DNA of 64,000 bases from Clostridia bacterium. Lineage in GTDB: Bacteria > Bacillota > Clostridia > Christensenellales > SZUA-584. The notes below the pieces were generated by a model that saw only the letters and a list, made by a program, of their open reading frames with translations, did not search any database and had not been told where the DNA came from. The translations under genes were made by a program, and so were the position numbers. Shown piece after piece: positions 35,685 to 45,074 of the stretch. Every line of letters begins with the position of its first letter. Position 1 is the first letter of the stretch. The stretch is from the NCBI GenBank assembly GCA_018648645.1, contig JABGQS010000007.1:31816-95815 (forward strand), in the 5' to 3' direction.

Positions 35685-35712
35685 GAGCGCGCGCAATGTG
35701 CGTTCTTTTTTT
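35685..35712 (+). terminator. Intrinsic terminator
   Basis: GAGCGC (35685-35690) pairs with GCGTTC (35700-35705, one G-U) and is followed by seven T. It ends the zinc-ribbon gene unit. Confidence 0.7.
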
Positions 35713-35888
35713 GTGCCTTGACACTTTATAAATACACCATATATGGGAAATCACATTCGCCAGAATATGTATTCTCCACCACATCTTGTGGGCGAAATAC
35801 GCCGCCAAACATATTTTACTAATTTGCAAAAATAAATGGAAATAATAAAAGGAGATTGCACGAAAACACCGAAGATTATGTTTATTGG
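35713..35888 (+). other. AT-rich region upstream of the MraZ operator
   Basis: About 175 bases with no gene. Together with the operator and the 60 bases after it, this makes a 372-bp gap between the zinc-ribbon gene and mraZ. It contains one isolated TGGG (about 35743) and the partial inverted repeat CCACCACATCTTGTGGGCG (about 35776-35794), which may be further MraZ contacts. The promoter could not be fixed. Confidence 0.4.
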
Positions 35889-35933
35889 TGGGGAATTATG
35901 GGTATATATGGTGATATAGGGTAGAAAGTGGTG
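35889..35933 (+). promoter_or_regulatory. MraZ operator: five TGGKN repeats at 10-bp intervals
   Basis: TGGGG (35889), TGGGT (35899), TGGTG (35909), GGGTA (35919, weaker) and TGGTG (35929) start exactly 10 bp apart. Repeated TGGGN-type motifs with 5-nt spacers upstream of mraZ are the known binding pattern of the MraZ repressor. Two copies of AAAGTGG (35925-35931 and about 35956-35962) echo the motif used in Mycoplasma. The array begins ~100 bp before the mraZ start. Confidence 0.85.
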
Positions 35934-35992
35934 AAATATCGCCTCATAAACCACCAAAGTGGGTAATTTACTGATTCGGAGGATAAAAACTA

Positions 35993-36427
35993 GTGGGCAC
36001 ACTATCAGGACTGTATTTACACAATGTAGATGAAAAAGGACGTTTGGCTGTTCCGTCAAAGATGCGGGTAGAGCTGGGCGAGCCATTCTATATCACAAGC
36101 GTAAACAACAAGTGCCTAAGTGTGTATCCGCAGCAGGCATGGCAGGAGTTCAGCGAAAAGCTAAACCAGATACCGCAGAGCGATGCAAATGCACAGCGGA
36201 GTGTCAGAATGATCTTCTCTAATGCAGTTAAGTGCGAGCCGGACAAACAGGGCAGAGTATTGCTACCGCAGATTCTACGAGACAAAGTTGGGATAGACAA
36301 AGAGGTTGTCACCATCGGCGTGTCGTATCGGGCAGAAATATGGGCGAAGGACAAGTGGCACGGTTATGTTGATGAGGGCGACAAAACCACTGATGCAATG
36401 GCCAATCTTGGCTCGTACGGTATATAG
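35993..36427 (+). CDS. mraZ: Transcriptional regulator MraZ
   Basis: 144 residues with two AbrB-like swapped-hairpin repeats, each bearing the family motif (DEKGRLAVPSKMR near residue 15 and CEPDKQGRVLLPQILRD near 85). MraZ represses the division and cell-wall cluster that it heads. The start is GTG at 35993 behind GGAGG. The operator lies upstream, so autoregulation is likely. Confidence 0.95.
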   Translation: MGTLSGLYLHNVDEKGRLAVPSKMRVELGEPFYITSVNNKCLSVYPQQAWQEFSEKLNQIPQSDANAQRSVRMIFSNAVKCEPDKQGRVLLPQILRDKVGIDKEVVTIGVSYRAEIWAKDKWHGYVDEGDKTTDAMANLGSYGI

Positions 36428-36430
36428 ACC

Positions 36431-37402
36431 ATGGCACACACGACTGTACTATTAGATGAAACGGTAAATGCACTTGAGCTTACAGATGGAATGACGATTG
36501 CCGACGGTACACTTGGAGGTGGAGGACACAGCGAAGCGATCCTGCAAAGGATTGTACCGGGCGGCAGGCTGATTGGTATCGACAAGGACGAATATGCGCT
36601 TGGACGTGCAAGTGAGCGACTTAGCGAGTATAAAGACAACTGCATTTTCGTGAATGACGATTTTAGGAATATCAGAGACATAGTTTCGTCTCTTGATATA
36701 GATGGACTTGACGGAGCGGTGCTCGACCTTGGGGTCAGCTCGTTCCAGCTAGACCAATGTGAACGGGGGTTCTCATATAACCAAGACGCCAGGCTTGATA
36801 TGCGCATGAACATAAAAGATAAAACATGCGCCGCAGACATAGTAAATAGCTATGCGCAGCAAGACCTGACGCGGATACTAAGAGACTACGGTGAAGAGAA
36901 ATGGGCAAGCAGAATCGCACAGTTCATTGTGAGGGAACGTGCGATAAGCCCTATCGAAACCACGAGTCAATTGGTAGAGGTTATAAAAATGGCAATACCG
37001 GCAGGGGCAAGAAGAAGCGGACCGCACCCTGCGCGGCGGACATTTCAAGCACTTCGCATAGAAGTGAACGGCGAGCTGGATGCACTAAAGCAAGCGCTGG
37101 GTGATTTTGTTTCTGTTATGAACGAGAATGCAAAGTTGGCAGTGATAACGTTTCACTCGTTGGAAGACAGAATTGTAAAGCAGGAGTTTAGGCGATTTGC
37201 AGATCCATGCGATTGTCCAAAAGAGTTTCCGATATGCATATGCGGCAAAAAACCGATGGGGAAGGTTGTTACGAGAAAACCGATTTTGCCGAGCGAAGCA
37301 GAGATAGAAGACAACAAGAGAAGCAGAAGCGCGAAGCTTCGAGTTTTTCGAGTAAACAGCGGAGGCAGCTATGCAGAGCGCACAAGTAAAAACAAACCAT
37401 AG
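36431..37402 (+). CDS. rsmH: 16S rRNA (cytosine(1402)-N(4))-methyltransferase RsmH
   Basis: 323-residue RsmH/MraW. HTTVLLDETVNAL and the SAM motif DGTLGGGGHSEAIL open the protein; LDLGVSSFQLD, GFSYNQDARLDMRM and ITFHSLEDRIVKQEFR follow in family order. It begins three bases after mraZ. ftsL starts inside its 3' end (32-base overlap). Confidence 0.97.
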   Translation: MAHTTVLLDETVNALELTDGMTIADGTLGGGGHSEAILQRIVPGGRLIGIDKDEYALGRASERLSEYKDNCIFVNDDFRNIRDIVSSLDIDGLDGAVLDLGVSSFQLDQCERGFSYNQDARLDMRMNIKDKTCAADIVNSYAQQDLTRILRDYGEEKWASRIAQFIVRERAISPIETTSQLVEVIKMAIPAGARRSGPHPARRTFQALRIEVNGELDALKQALGDFVSVMNENAKLAVITFHSLEDRIVKQEFRRFADPCDCPKEFPICICGKKPMGKVVTRKPILPSEAEIEDNKRSRSAKLRVFRVNSGGSYAERTSKNKP

Positions 37403-37817
37403 CACAACTGTGACCCGACCAAGCACGCAGCGCAGACGTAGAGTTGTGAGTATGGATGGGAATGTTGCATATGTGAATAGTGGGTTTGCGAAAAGCAAAG
37501 TGCGTCAGCCGGCAAGGAAAGCCAAAGCGCGGACAAAGCACAGCAGAGCGGGCCTCGGGATGACGATGTTTGTAATGTTTGCGGCATTTTGCGCATTGAC
37601 GCTGCTCGTGTCAAGATACGCGGTTGTGTGCTCGATAGGCGCACAGAACAATGCGCTGGAGCAGCAGATTATAACGATTGAAGGTCAGATTGACAATCTT
37701 GCTGTGCAGCTTGAGCTGAAAGACGATTTGGAATATGTTCAAAATGTTGCGCAGGGCGAGCTAGGCATGAAGTATCCGGATCAAAGCCAAAAAGTATCCA
37801 TCAGCTTAGATTGGTAG
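37371..37817 (+). CDS. ftsL: FtsL-like divisome protein
   Basis: 148 residues. A basic cytoplasmic N-terminus (many Arg/Lys to residue 60) precedes one membrane helix (GMTMFVMFAAFCALTLLV, about 63-80) and a short extracytoplasmic coiled coil (QNNALEQQIITIEGQIDNLAVQLELK). This is the FtsL/DivIC topology; sequence conservation in this family is low, so position between rsmH and the penicillin-binding protein carries the call. GGAGG stands six bases before the ATG. The cytoplasmic tail is longer than usual. Confidence 0.82.
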   Translation: MQSAQVKTNHSTTVTRPSTQRRRRVVSMDGNVAYVNSGFAKSKVRQPARKAKARTKHSRAGLGMTMFVMFAAFCALTLLVSRYAVVCSIGAQNNALEQQIITIEGQIDNLAVQLELKDDLEYVQNVAQGELGMKYPDQSQKVSISLDW

Positions 37818-37850
37818 TTTTTCCAGGCAGGGCGGAAGGAGAGTCGGAAA

Positions 37851-39968
37851 TTGTCGCGACCTATGCTCAAATCTAAAAAAAGGCTGCTGTTCCTGATGGC
37901 TCTCATAATAGTAATGTTCGCAGGAGTTGCCGCAAAGATGGCATACATCGTGTTTGCGCAAGGTGAGCAATTGCAGGAAATGGCGTTGATACAGCAAACG
38001 AAGGATTTGTTGATAGAGGCACAAAGAGGCAGCATTCTCGACCGCAACGGTAACGTGCTTGCACAAAGCGCGAATGCGGACACGGTTGTGCTGAGACCGG
38101 CAGAGGTAGCAAAAGGCAATGTTGATTCGATTGTAAGCGTGCTTTCAGAGATGCTTGGCATAGACGAAGAGACGGTGAGACGCAAGGCAACGGACATGTC
38201 CAAATCGGAAGTATGGCTGGCTCGTCAAATCGGCAACAAGGTGTCAAGCGAACTTAGAAAGCTAAACTTACCGGGCGTATATTTCATGGTAGAGACCAAG
38301 CGGTTTTACCCGAACAGCGCGTTTCTAACACAGACACTTGGGTTTACGTCGGTAGACGGTGTTGGGATTGAGGGCATCGAAGCGTATTATGAGCCGTACT
38401 TGTCGGGACAGCCGGGAAGAATCGTATCCGAAACCGACGTTGCGGGCAGAGAGATTCCGCTGGCAGAGAAAGATTTTATCGCCCCTGTGGACGGACTGAA
38501 TGTAGTGCTGACAATAGACGAAGTGATTCAAAGCTTTCTTGAAAAAGCGCTGGAGCTGGCCTACACAGAGCAAAACGCGCAAAGCGCTTATGGGATTGTG
38601 ATGGATCCGCAAACAGGGCAGATACTCGCGATGGAGAGCATACCTGACTATGACCTGAACAACATACCAAACGAGGACATGGACGCGCTGACTGCGATGT
38701 CAGCAAACAGAGTGCTGGCAGATGTTTTTGAGCCGGGGTCCACGCTGGAAGTAATCACGCAGGCAGCTGCGCTCGACAGCGGCGCTATCACAAGAGAATC
38801 AGAGTTTGACTGCAATGGATATGTAACTGTGCAGGGACAGCTGATTAAGTGCTGGCAGTATCCACAGGCGCACGGACACATAAATGTATTTGAAGCGGCG
38901 CAGAGCTCTTGTAACTCGGCGTTTATAGATATGGGAATCGCGATGGGGACGGAAACGTTCTACGATTATATATATGAATTTGGATATGGACAACCAACGG
39001 GGATCACATTCCCGTCCGATCAAGGCGGCAGCGTCATGGCGGAGAAGTATGTGCAACAAAGTGACCTCGCCCGCATGGCGTTCGGGCAATCTATAGCCGT
39101 ATCACCACTGCAATTGGTTTCCTCAATCAGCGCAGTGGTAAACGGCGGTTTTTTATTTAAGCCGCAACTCGTAAAACAATTACAGGACAGCGAAGGCGTT
39201 GTTTATAAGACATATGAACCACAAGTAGTCTCGCAGCCAATAAGCGAGCAGACATCTGCGTTGATGCGAGAGATACTGCAAAGCGTTGTAACTTTTGGCA
39301 GCGGAAGAGACTGCTATATTCCCGGATACTCAGTTGGCGGAAAAACAGGCACCGCGCAAAAGTACGACGATGACGGGCAAATTATACCTGACAAGCATAT
39401 CGCGTCTTTTGTCGGCTTTGCACCGGCGGACAACCCGCAGGTTATAGTGCTGATTGTTGTAGACGAGCCGGACGTGCCGTTCGATTTTAGCAGCACTGTT
39501 GCCGCACCGTATGTAAAAGATGTGCTGCTGGCTTCGCTGCAATATATGGGCGTAGAGCAACAATTTCAGGATGAGACAGAACCGACGCAGATAGTAGCAC
39601 CAAACTTGGTTGGGCTGGAGCGCTCGGAAGCCGCAATGGAACTAACGAACATCGGGCTGAAATATTTGAGTGACGGAGAAGGCATCGTCACGGGGCAGAT
39701 ACCGGAAACCGGAGCCATGATGGAACCGGGCACTACAGTGCTGCTGCTTATGGATACAAAAAACACGGCGCAGGATTTGGAAGGCAAAGTAATTGTACCG
39801 AACCTTGAGGGTCTAAGCATAATGGAAATATCACAAGTGCTGCAAAACTATGGGCTAAAACTTGTAATTGAGGGCGCGGGCACAGCGACATATCAAAGCC
39901 CGGCAGCGGGAGAGATTGTGCAAGCAGGCAGCGAGATAATTGTCGAATTTCGCGTCTCGTCAGGATAG
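37851..39968 (+). CDS. SpoVD/FtsI-type penicillin-binding protein with SxxK lysine replaced by glutamate, two PASTA domains
   Basis: 705 residues: an N-terminal membrane anchor, a PBP dimerisation domain, a transpeptidase domain, and two C-terminal PASTA domains (about 575-640 and 645-705). The layout matches SpoVD or clostridial FtsI. The catalytic nucleophile is in EPGSTLE: Ser297 is present, but the usual Lys of SxxK is Glu300 (codon GAA, 38748-38750). SxN (S353-C-N355) and KTG (K498-T-G) are intact. Without the lysine, acylation should fail or need another base, so the protein may be structural; a sequencing error is possible, since AAA would differ by one base. The TTG start follows GGAAGGAG. 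It lies between ftsL and murE in the division cluster. Confidence 0.9.
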   Translation: MSRPMLKSKKRLLFLMALIIVMFAGVAAKMAYIVFAQGEQLQEMALIQQTKDLLIEAQRGSILDRNGNVLAQSANADTVVLRPAEVAKGNVDSIVSVLSEMLGIDEETVRRKATDMSKSEVWLARQIGNKVSSELRKLNLPGVYFMVETKRFYPNSAFLTQTLGFTSVDGVGIEGIEAYYEPYLSGQPGRIVSETDVAGREIPLAEKDFIAPVDGLNVVLTIDEVIQSFLEKALELAYTEQNAQSAYGIVMDPQTGQILAMESIPDYDLNNIPNEDMDALTAMSANRVLADVFEPGSTLEVITQAAALDSGAITRESEFDCNGYVTVQGQLIKCWQYPQAHGHINVFEAAQSSCNSAFIDMGIAMGTETFYDYIYEFGYGQPTGITFPSDQGGSVMAEKYVQQSDLARMAFGQSIAVSPLQLVSSISAVVNGGFLFKPQLVKQLQDSEGVVYKTYEPQVVSQPISEQTSALMREILQSVVTFGSGRDCYIPGYSVGGKTGTAQKYDDDGQIIPDKHIASFVGFAPADNPQVIVLIVVDEPDVPFDFSSTVAAPYVKDVLLASLQYMGVEQQFQDETEPTQIVAPNLVGLERSEAAMELTNIGLKYLSDGEGIVTGQIPETGAMMEPGTTVLLLMDTKNTAQDLEGKVIVPNLEGLSIMEISQVLQNYGLKLVIEGAGTATYQSPAAGEIVQAGSEIIVEFRVSSG

Positions 39969-40027
39969 CTTTTTAGCGGATGTTATGTTATAATCCTCAT
40001 GGTAGTGGGAAGAGCGGAGGACAACAT

Positions 40028-41476
40028 TTGAAGTTAGCAGATTTATGCATGCAGGACATGCGTGTGATAGGAAATAATCAAATAGACATAACGAGCGTAG
40101 CGTACGATTCTAGAAAAGTGTGCAAGGATGCGCTCTTTTTCTGCATAAGCGGATATAAAACGGACGGGCACAAGTTTGCTCAAAGCGCGGTAGACAAAGG
40201 CGCGACTGCCTTGATGGTAACGCATCAGCTAGACATTGATGTACCGCAGATTCTGGTGAAAAACGATAGAGCCGCAATGGCGCTGATTTCGCGGGAGTTT
40301 TTCGGTCGACCGGACGAGCGTTTAACCATGATCGGCATCACGGGCACCAACGGTAAAACGACGACAACGTATATGATCAAATCTGTGCTGGAAACCGCGG
40401 GCAAAAAAACCGGGCTTATCGGCACAATTCACAACATGATTGGAACGCAAGAGATTGCGACAGAGCGAACGACGCCGGAATCACCCGACTTGTTTGCACT
40501 TATTGCGCGAATGGCGGACGAGCATTGCAGTGCAGTAGTGATGGAGGTTTCGTCGCACTCACTGGAGCTTGAGCGAGTTGCGGGTATTGTGTTCGACGTT
40601 TCGATATTTACAAACCTGACGCAGGACCATTTAGACTTTCACGAGACATTTGAGAACTATCTAGCCGCAAAAAAGAAGCTGTTTCTGTCGTCAAAGAGCG
40701 CGGCTGTGAATGCAGATGACGCATCTGCGCAGCAATTGATGAGCGGTATCGAGTGCGATTGGAGTATGTACGGCATACAAAACAAAGCGGATGTGTATGC
40801 GAAGAACATAGAGATTACGCCGCGTGGTGTGACATATGACATGTGCTGCAAAATTGGCAATGTGCCAATCAGCTTGCAGATTCCGGGCATTTTCAGCGTA
40901 TACAATTCGCTTAGTGCCGCGGCTGCGTGTTTGCTGCTTGGGCTCGGGCTCGAAAGCATCAAGACGGGGCTGGAAGCGATGCCGTGTGTTGATGGGCGCT
41001 TTGAAGTGCTCGATACCGGAGAGCTGCCTTTTACAATGATACTCGACTATGCGCACACGCCGGACAGCTTGGAAATCACCTTGAAGACCGTTAGAGAGTT
41101 TGCACGGGGACGCATCATACCCGTGTTTGGATGCGGAGGCGACAGGGATGCCGGCAAACGTCCGATTATGGGCGAGATTGCAGGTCAAAACGCTACATTC
41201 GCGATAATCACGTCGGACAACCCGCGCACAGAGGAGCCGCAAAGCATCATTGATGCGATTGAAATCGGCATGAAAAGGACGGACTGCGAATACATCTGCA
41301 TCGAGAATCGCAGAGACGCAATACGATACGCGATAGAGAACGCCCTGCCCGAAGACATCATTGTGCTGGCGGGAAAAGGGCACGAAACATATCAAGAAAT
41401 AAACGGTGTGAAGTATGATTTCGACGAGAAAGTTGTCGTGGCAGAGCTTCTGACCGAAACTTCAAAAGATAACTAA
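40028..41476 (+). CDS. murE: UDP-N-acetylmuramoyl-L-alanyl-D-glutamate-2,6-diaminopimelate ligase
   Basis: 482-residue Mur ligase adding the third residue of the peptidoglycan stem peptide. The ATP-binding motif is GITGTNGKTTTTYM near residue 100. The amino-acid-selecting motif reads DNPR (TSDNPRTEEP), which marks meso-diaminopimelate rather than lysine use. The TTG at 40028 is chosen because GGAGG lies seven bases upstream and the protein then begins KLADLC; an earlier in-frame ATG at 39980 overlaps a likely promoter (TATAAT at about 39989). murF, its usual neighbour, is missing downstream. Confidence 0.95.
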   Translation: MKLADLCMQDMRVIGNNQIDITSVAYDSRKVCKDALFFCISGYKTDGHKFAQSAVDKGATALMVTHQLDIDVPQILVKNDRAAMALISREFFGRPDERLTMIGITGTNGKTTTTYMIKSVLETAGKKTGLIGTIHNMIGTQEIATERTTPESPDLFALIARMADEHCSAVVMEVSSHSLELERVAGIVFDVSIFTNLTQDHLDFHETFENYLAAKKKLFLSSKSAAVNADDASAQQLMSGIECDWSMYGIQNKADVYAKNIEITPRGVTYDMCCKIGNVPISLQIPGIFSVYNSLSAAAACLLLGLGLESIKTGLEAMPCVDGRFEVLDTGELPFTMILDYAHTPDSLEITLKTVREFARGRIIPVFGCGGDRDAGKRPIMGEIAGQNATFAIITSDNPRTEEPQSIIDAIEIGMKRTDCEYICIENRRDAIRYAIENALPEDIIVLAGKGHETYQEINGVKYDFDEKVVVAELLTETSKDN

Positions 41477-41487
41477 GGGGAGAAACG

Positions 41488-42495
41488 ATGGGATTTAGTT
41501 TGTATGCAATTTATGCACTTCTTGCGGCGTTTGCTATTGCGCTGATTTTAGGTTACGTGGGAGTACCGCTGTTAAAGCGACTGAAAATGGGTCAGCAGGT
41601 GAGAGACGACGGTCCTAAAACGCATTTGTCAAAGGCGGGAACGCCAACGATGGGCGGGATCGTGGTGATACTCGCTGTGATTATAGTAACGCTTGTTTTC
41701 TCAAGAGGAAACCTAGAATACGTATGGATGGCACTTGGAGTGACCCTTGGATTTGGGCTGCTTGGGTTTGCGGACGACCTTATTATCGTTGTTAGAAAGC
41801 GCTCGCTCGGTCTCAAAGCATATCAAAAATTGATTGTCCAGTTTATCATAGCACTTGTGATCGCGTACTTCGCATATCGGAGTCCCGGTATCGGGTCTTC
41901 ACTGGTTGTGCCGTTCTTTGGTGTCGAGTGGAACCTCGGTTGGTGGTACATCCCGTTTACAGCGTTTGCTGTCGTGTTGATTGTCAACAGCGTAAACTTA
42001 ACAGACGGACTTGACGGACTCGCATCCGGCGTAACTCTGGTTAACGCAGCAACATTTACTGTGATATTCTTCGGATTAGCAGCAGCATACCAAGCTGTCG
42101 GAGCGTCTGAGATGAGCGAAGGAATGAACAACATGATGGTGTTCACCGCTGCAGTAGCCGGAGCATGTCTTGGGTTCTTGCGGTTCAACACACACCCGGC
42201 AAAGGTTTTCATGGGCGACACAGGCGCGTTTGCGCTTGGTGGCGCGATATCGATTATGGTGATTATTTCGCGAATGCAGCTGCTGCTTATTATCACAGGC
42301 TTCATGTTTTTAGCTTCGTCGATATCGGTTATACTGCAGGTGGGTTCATACAAGCTGCGCAAAAAACGCATATTTAAAATGGCACCTTTGCATCACCACT
42401 TCGAGCTGAAAGGCACGCCGGAGACAAAAATAGTTGCATTTTATACGATTATCACATTGATACTGTGCTTGATAGGATTGTTAGCAATAAACTAG
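41488..42495 (+). CDS. mraY: Phospho-N-acetylmuramoyl-pentapeptide-transferase
   Basis: 335-residue polytopic enzyme making lipid I from UDP-MurNAc-pentapeptide and undecaprenyl phosphate. The catalytic FADDLI, NSVNLTDGLDGLASG, and the late HHHFELKG motif are present along with about ten membrane segments. The ATG follows AAGGGGAG. It directly precedes murD. Confidence 0.97.
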   Translation: MGFSLYAIYALLAAFAIALILGYVGVPLLKRLKMGQQVRDDGPKTHLSKAGTPTMGGIVVILAVIIVTLVFSRGNLEYVWMALGVTLGFGLLGFADDLIIVVRKRSLGLKAYQKLIVQFIIALVIAYFAYRSPGIGSSLVVPFFGVEWNLGWWYIPFTAFAVVLIVNSVNLTDGLDGLASGVTLVNAATFTVIFFGLAAAYQAVGASEMSEGMNNMMVFTAAVAGACLGFLRFNTHPAKVFMGDTGAFALGGAISIMVIISRMQLLLIITGFMFLASSISVILQVGSYKLRKKRIFKMAPLHHHFELKGTPETKIVAFYTIITLILCLIGLLAIN

Positions 42496-42506
42496 CGAGG
42501 GGAACT

Positions 42507-43853
42507 ATGGATTTTTCAGGGAAAAAAGTAATGGTCGTGGGCGTCGCAAAAAGCGGAATCGCAAGCGCGCGGCTGCTTATAAGCAAAGGCGCTGATGTTG
42601 TGCTGTACGACGCAAAGACAATCGACGAGTTTGAAAGCGGAACTTTTGACGAGTTTGAAGGCATAGCGCAGTTCGCGCTGGGCGTAGACGCAGGCGATAT
42701 AGAAATTGACGCGATGGTGTTAAGCCCGGGCGTTCCGACAGCGCTGCCGTTTATACAAAAAGCAATAGCGCAGGGGAAAACGGTTATCGGAGAGCAAGAG
42801 CTTGGGTTCATGTACACCGATGCCGATTTTGTTGCGATTACCGGTACCAACGGAAAAACGACGACTACCATGTTAACAGGTGAAATGTTCATTCACGCGG
42901 GCATCACAACGCACGTGCTTGGCAACATGGGAATACCGATAGCGGGTGAAGTGGACGGAACAAAGCGGGGCGACGTAATTGTCGCAGAATCTGCCGCATT
43001 GCAGCTTGAAACCATAGACACGTTTTCGCCGCATGTCAGCGCAGTGCTCAACATTACAGAAGACCACCTCGATCGTTTTGGTTCGATGGAAACATACATA
43101 GCCGCAAAAAAGCGGGTATTCGAGAACCAGACGGAAAACGATTATTGTGTGCTTAACTATGACAACGAGGAGACACGAAGCATGGCGGGCGAGCAGGAAT
43201 CCAAAGTAATTTGGTTCTCGAGAAAGCAAGTGCTTGACCGCGGCGTGTTTTTAAAGCAGGGAAACATCGTTTGCAGGGAGGACGACCGGATTTTCAAGGT
43301 TTGTGATATAGACGAAATTTTGATACCGGGCATGCACAACCTTGAGAACGCGCTTGCAGCCACAGCAATAGCGAGATGCTACGACATACCGACAAGCATT
43401 ATCGCGGGTACTCTGCGAGAGTTTAAGGGCGTAGAGCATCGTATAGAGTTTGTGCGCGAGTTCGAGAAGGTGCGATACATCAACGACTCGAAAGGCACCA
43501 ACCCCGACGCTACCGAAAAAGCAGCAGATGCCATGACGAGACCAACGGTACTTATACTTGGCGGTTATGACAAGAAAAACAGCTTTGAATCGCTGTTTGC
43601 CGGCTTTGGAGAGAATATCAAAGCTGTTGTCGCAATCGGCGCAACCAAAGCTAATGTTCTGCTTGGTGCAAAAGCTGCCGGATTTGATAACGTATACACC
43701 GCTGATACGTTCAGGCAAGCTGTCGAGAAATCAAGAGAAATCGCAGGGGAGGGATGGAACGTGCTTCTGTCTCCGGCATGCGCAAGTTACGATATGTTCA
43801 AGAACTTTGAACAGCGCGGTGAAGTGTTCAAGCAAATTGTGAATTCGTTTTAG
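42507..43853 (+). CDS. murD: UDP-N-acetylmuramoylalanine-D-glutamate ligase
   Basis: 448-residue Mur ligase adding D-glutamate. The N-terminal Rossmann-like domain opens with KVMVVGVAKSGIASARLL; the ATP motif ITGTNGKTTTTMLTG is near residue 110; NDSKGTNPDATEKA marks the C-terminal domain. The ATG at 42507 follows GAGGGGAA; a longer in-frame start at 42465 would overlap mraY. Confidence 0.96.
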   Translation: MDFSGKKVMVVGVAKSGIASARLLISKGADVVLYDAKTIDEFESGTFDEFEGIAQFALGVDAGDIEIDAMVLSPGVPTALPFIQKAIAQGKTVIGEQELGFMYTDADFVAITGTNGKTTTTMLTGEMFIHAGITTHVLGNMGIPIAGEVDGTKRGDVIVAESAALQLETIDTFSPHVSAVLNITEDHLDRFGSMETYIAAKKRVFENQTENDYCVLNYDNEETRSMAGEQESKVIWFSRKQVLDRGVFLKQGNIVCREDDRIFKVCDIDEILIPGMHNLENALAATAIARCYDIPTSIIAGTLREFKGVEHRIEFVREFEKVRYINDSKGTNPDATEKAADAMTRPTVLILGGYDKKNSFESLFAGFGENIKAVVAIGATKANVLLGAKAAGFDNVYTADTFRQAVEKSREIAGEGWNVLLSPACASYDMFKNFEQRGEVFKQIVNSF

Positions 43854-43858
43854 TATCC

Positions 43859-43884
43859 GACATATGAGGTGAGGCTCTTATGTC
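43859..43884 (+). other. Stem-loop between murD and ftsW
   Basis: GACATATGAG (43859-43868) pairs with CTCTTATGTC (43875-43884) at nine of ten positions with a six-base loop. No T tract follows; the ftsW ribosome-binding site (GAGGGGG) lies ten bases downstream. It could be an mRNA stability or processing element. Confidence 0.5.
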
Positions 43885-43901
43885 CGATTTGAGGGGGAAC
43901 T

Positions 43902-45074
43902 ATGCGCCGGCATTCGTTTGACTATATGCTGCTTGTTTTGACGATGATTCTTGTACTGTTTGGTATAATCATGGTCTTTTCGGCAAGCTTTTATTATGCC
44001 GAGAACAGCGCAAACACAGACTACGACGGCTACTTCTATTTTTGGAGGCAAGTCAGTGGTGCAGGAATTGGGCTGGCAATAATGATCGCGCTGATATTTT
44101 TCGATTACAACAAACTCAAGAAACTGCGGTTTTGGCTGCTGGGGATTGGCTTTGTGCTGATGATACTCGTATTTATACCCGGCGTGGGGCAGGAGATAAA
44201 CGGCTCAAAGCGCTGGCTGGACCTGCGATTTATGACTATGCAGCCGGTGGAAGTGCTAAAGATATCGGTAATAGTATTCATGGCTGCCGGGATTTCAATA
44301 AACAAAGACAAAATGAAACAGTTTAAATACGGTATTTTGCCCTACGCGATATTGCTGTTTTTGTGCGCCGTTTTGTTGATTCTTCAGCCTAACTTCAGCG
44401 CAATAGTCACGCTGGCTGCGCTTATATTCATCATGATACTTGTGGGCGGAGCAAGCATTTGGCAGTTTGGAATCGTAGGAATCGCCGGGCTGGGCGCAGG
44501 TTACATCGCGATGATAGCGACCGATTATCGCATGAGCAGAATTTTTGCGTATCTTGACCCATGGAAATACGCAGCAAAAGAAAGCTACCAATTGGTGCAG
44601 TCATTGTACTCAATTGGTTCGGGCGGCATTTTTGGCAGGGGGCTGGGGAACTCGCGCCAAAAGTTTTTGTATCTGCCGTACGGTGAGTCCGACTTCATAT
44701 TCGCAATTATAGTTGAAGAGCTCGGCTACGTAGGCGGCATAGTTTTGATTGCGGCGTTTGGGCTGCTTATATGGCGCGGTGTAAGGATTGCGATAAGGGC
44801 GAGCAGCGCGTTTGGAACGATGCTGGCTACGGGTATAACAGCGTTGATCGCGATACAAGTGTTCATCAACATCGGCGTTGTGGTCGGGCTGGTACCGCCA
44901 ACGGGCGTAGCGCTGCCGTTTATCAGCGCGGGTCGAACTTCGCTGATTATATTTATGGCTTCTATCGGGATATTGCTTAATATATCGCGCCAAAGCAAAG
45001 ATGACGGTAAAAGAGACAATAGTGAGCGTAAACTTAAATTGATGAAGAAGTCGCAAGGGAGGAGCAGCAATTGA
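43902..45074 (+). CDS. ftsW: FtsW/SpoVE-type septal peptidoglycan polymerase
   Basis: 390-residue SEDS-family protein with about ten membrane segments, polymerising lipid II glycan strands together with a class B PBP. Motifs NGSKRWLDL, GSGGIFGRGLGNSRQKFLYLPYGESDFIFAIIVEELG and PPTGVALPFISAGRTSLI are conserved. The ATG follows GAGGGGGAAC. It could equally be the sporulation paralogue SpoVE; the cluster position fits either. It overlaps ftsQ by four bases. murG, usual here, is absent. Confidence 0.94.
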   Translation: MRRHSFDYMLLVLTMILVLFGIIMVFSASFYYAENSANTDYDGYFYFWRQVSGAGIGLAIMIALIFFDYNKLKKLRFWLLGIGFVLMILVFIPGVGQEINGSKRWLDLRFMTMQPVEVLKISVIVFMAAGISINKDKMKQFKYGILPYAILLFLCAVLLILQPNFSAIVTLAALIFIMILVGGASIWQFGIVGIAGLGAGYIAMIATDYRMSRIFAYLDPWKYAAKESYQLVQSLYSIGSGGIFGRGLGNSRQKFLYLPYGESDFIFAIIVEELGYVGGIVLIAAFGLLIWRGVRIAIRASSAFGTMLATGITALIAIQVFINIGVVVGLVPPTGVALPFISAGRTSLIIFMASIGILLNISRQSKDDGKRDNSERKLKLMKKSQGRSSN

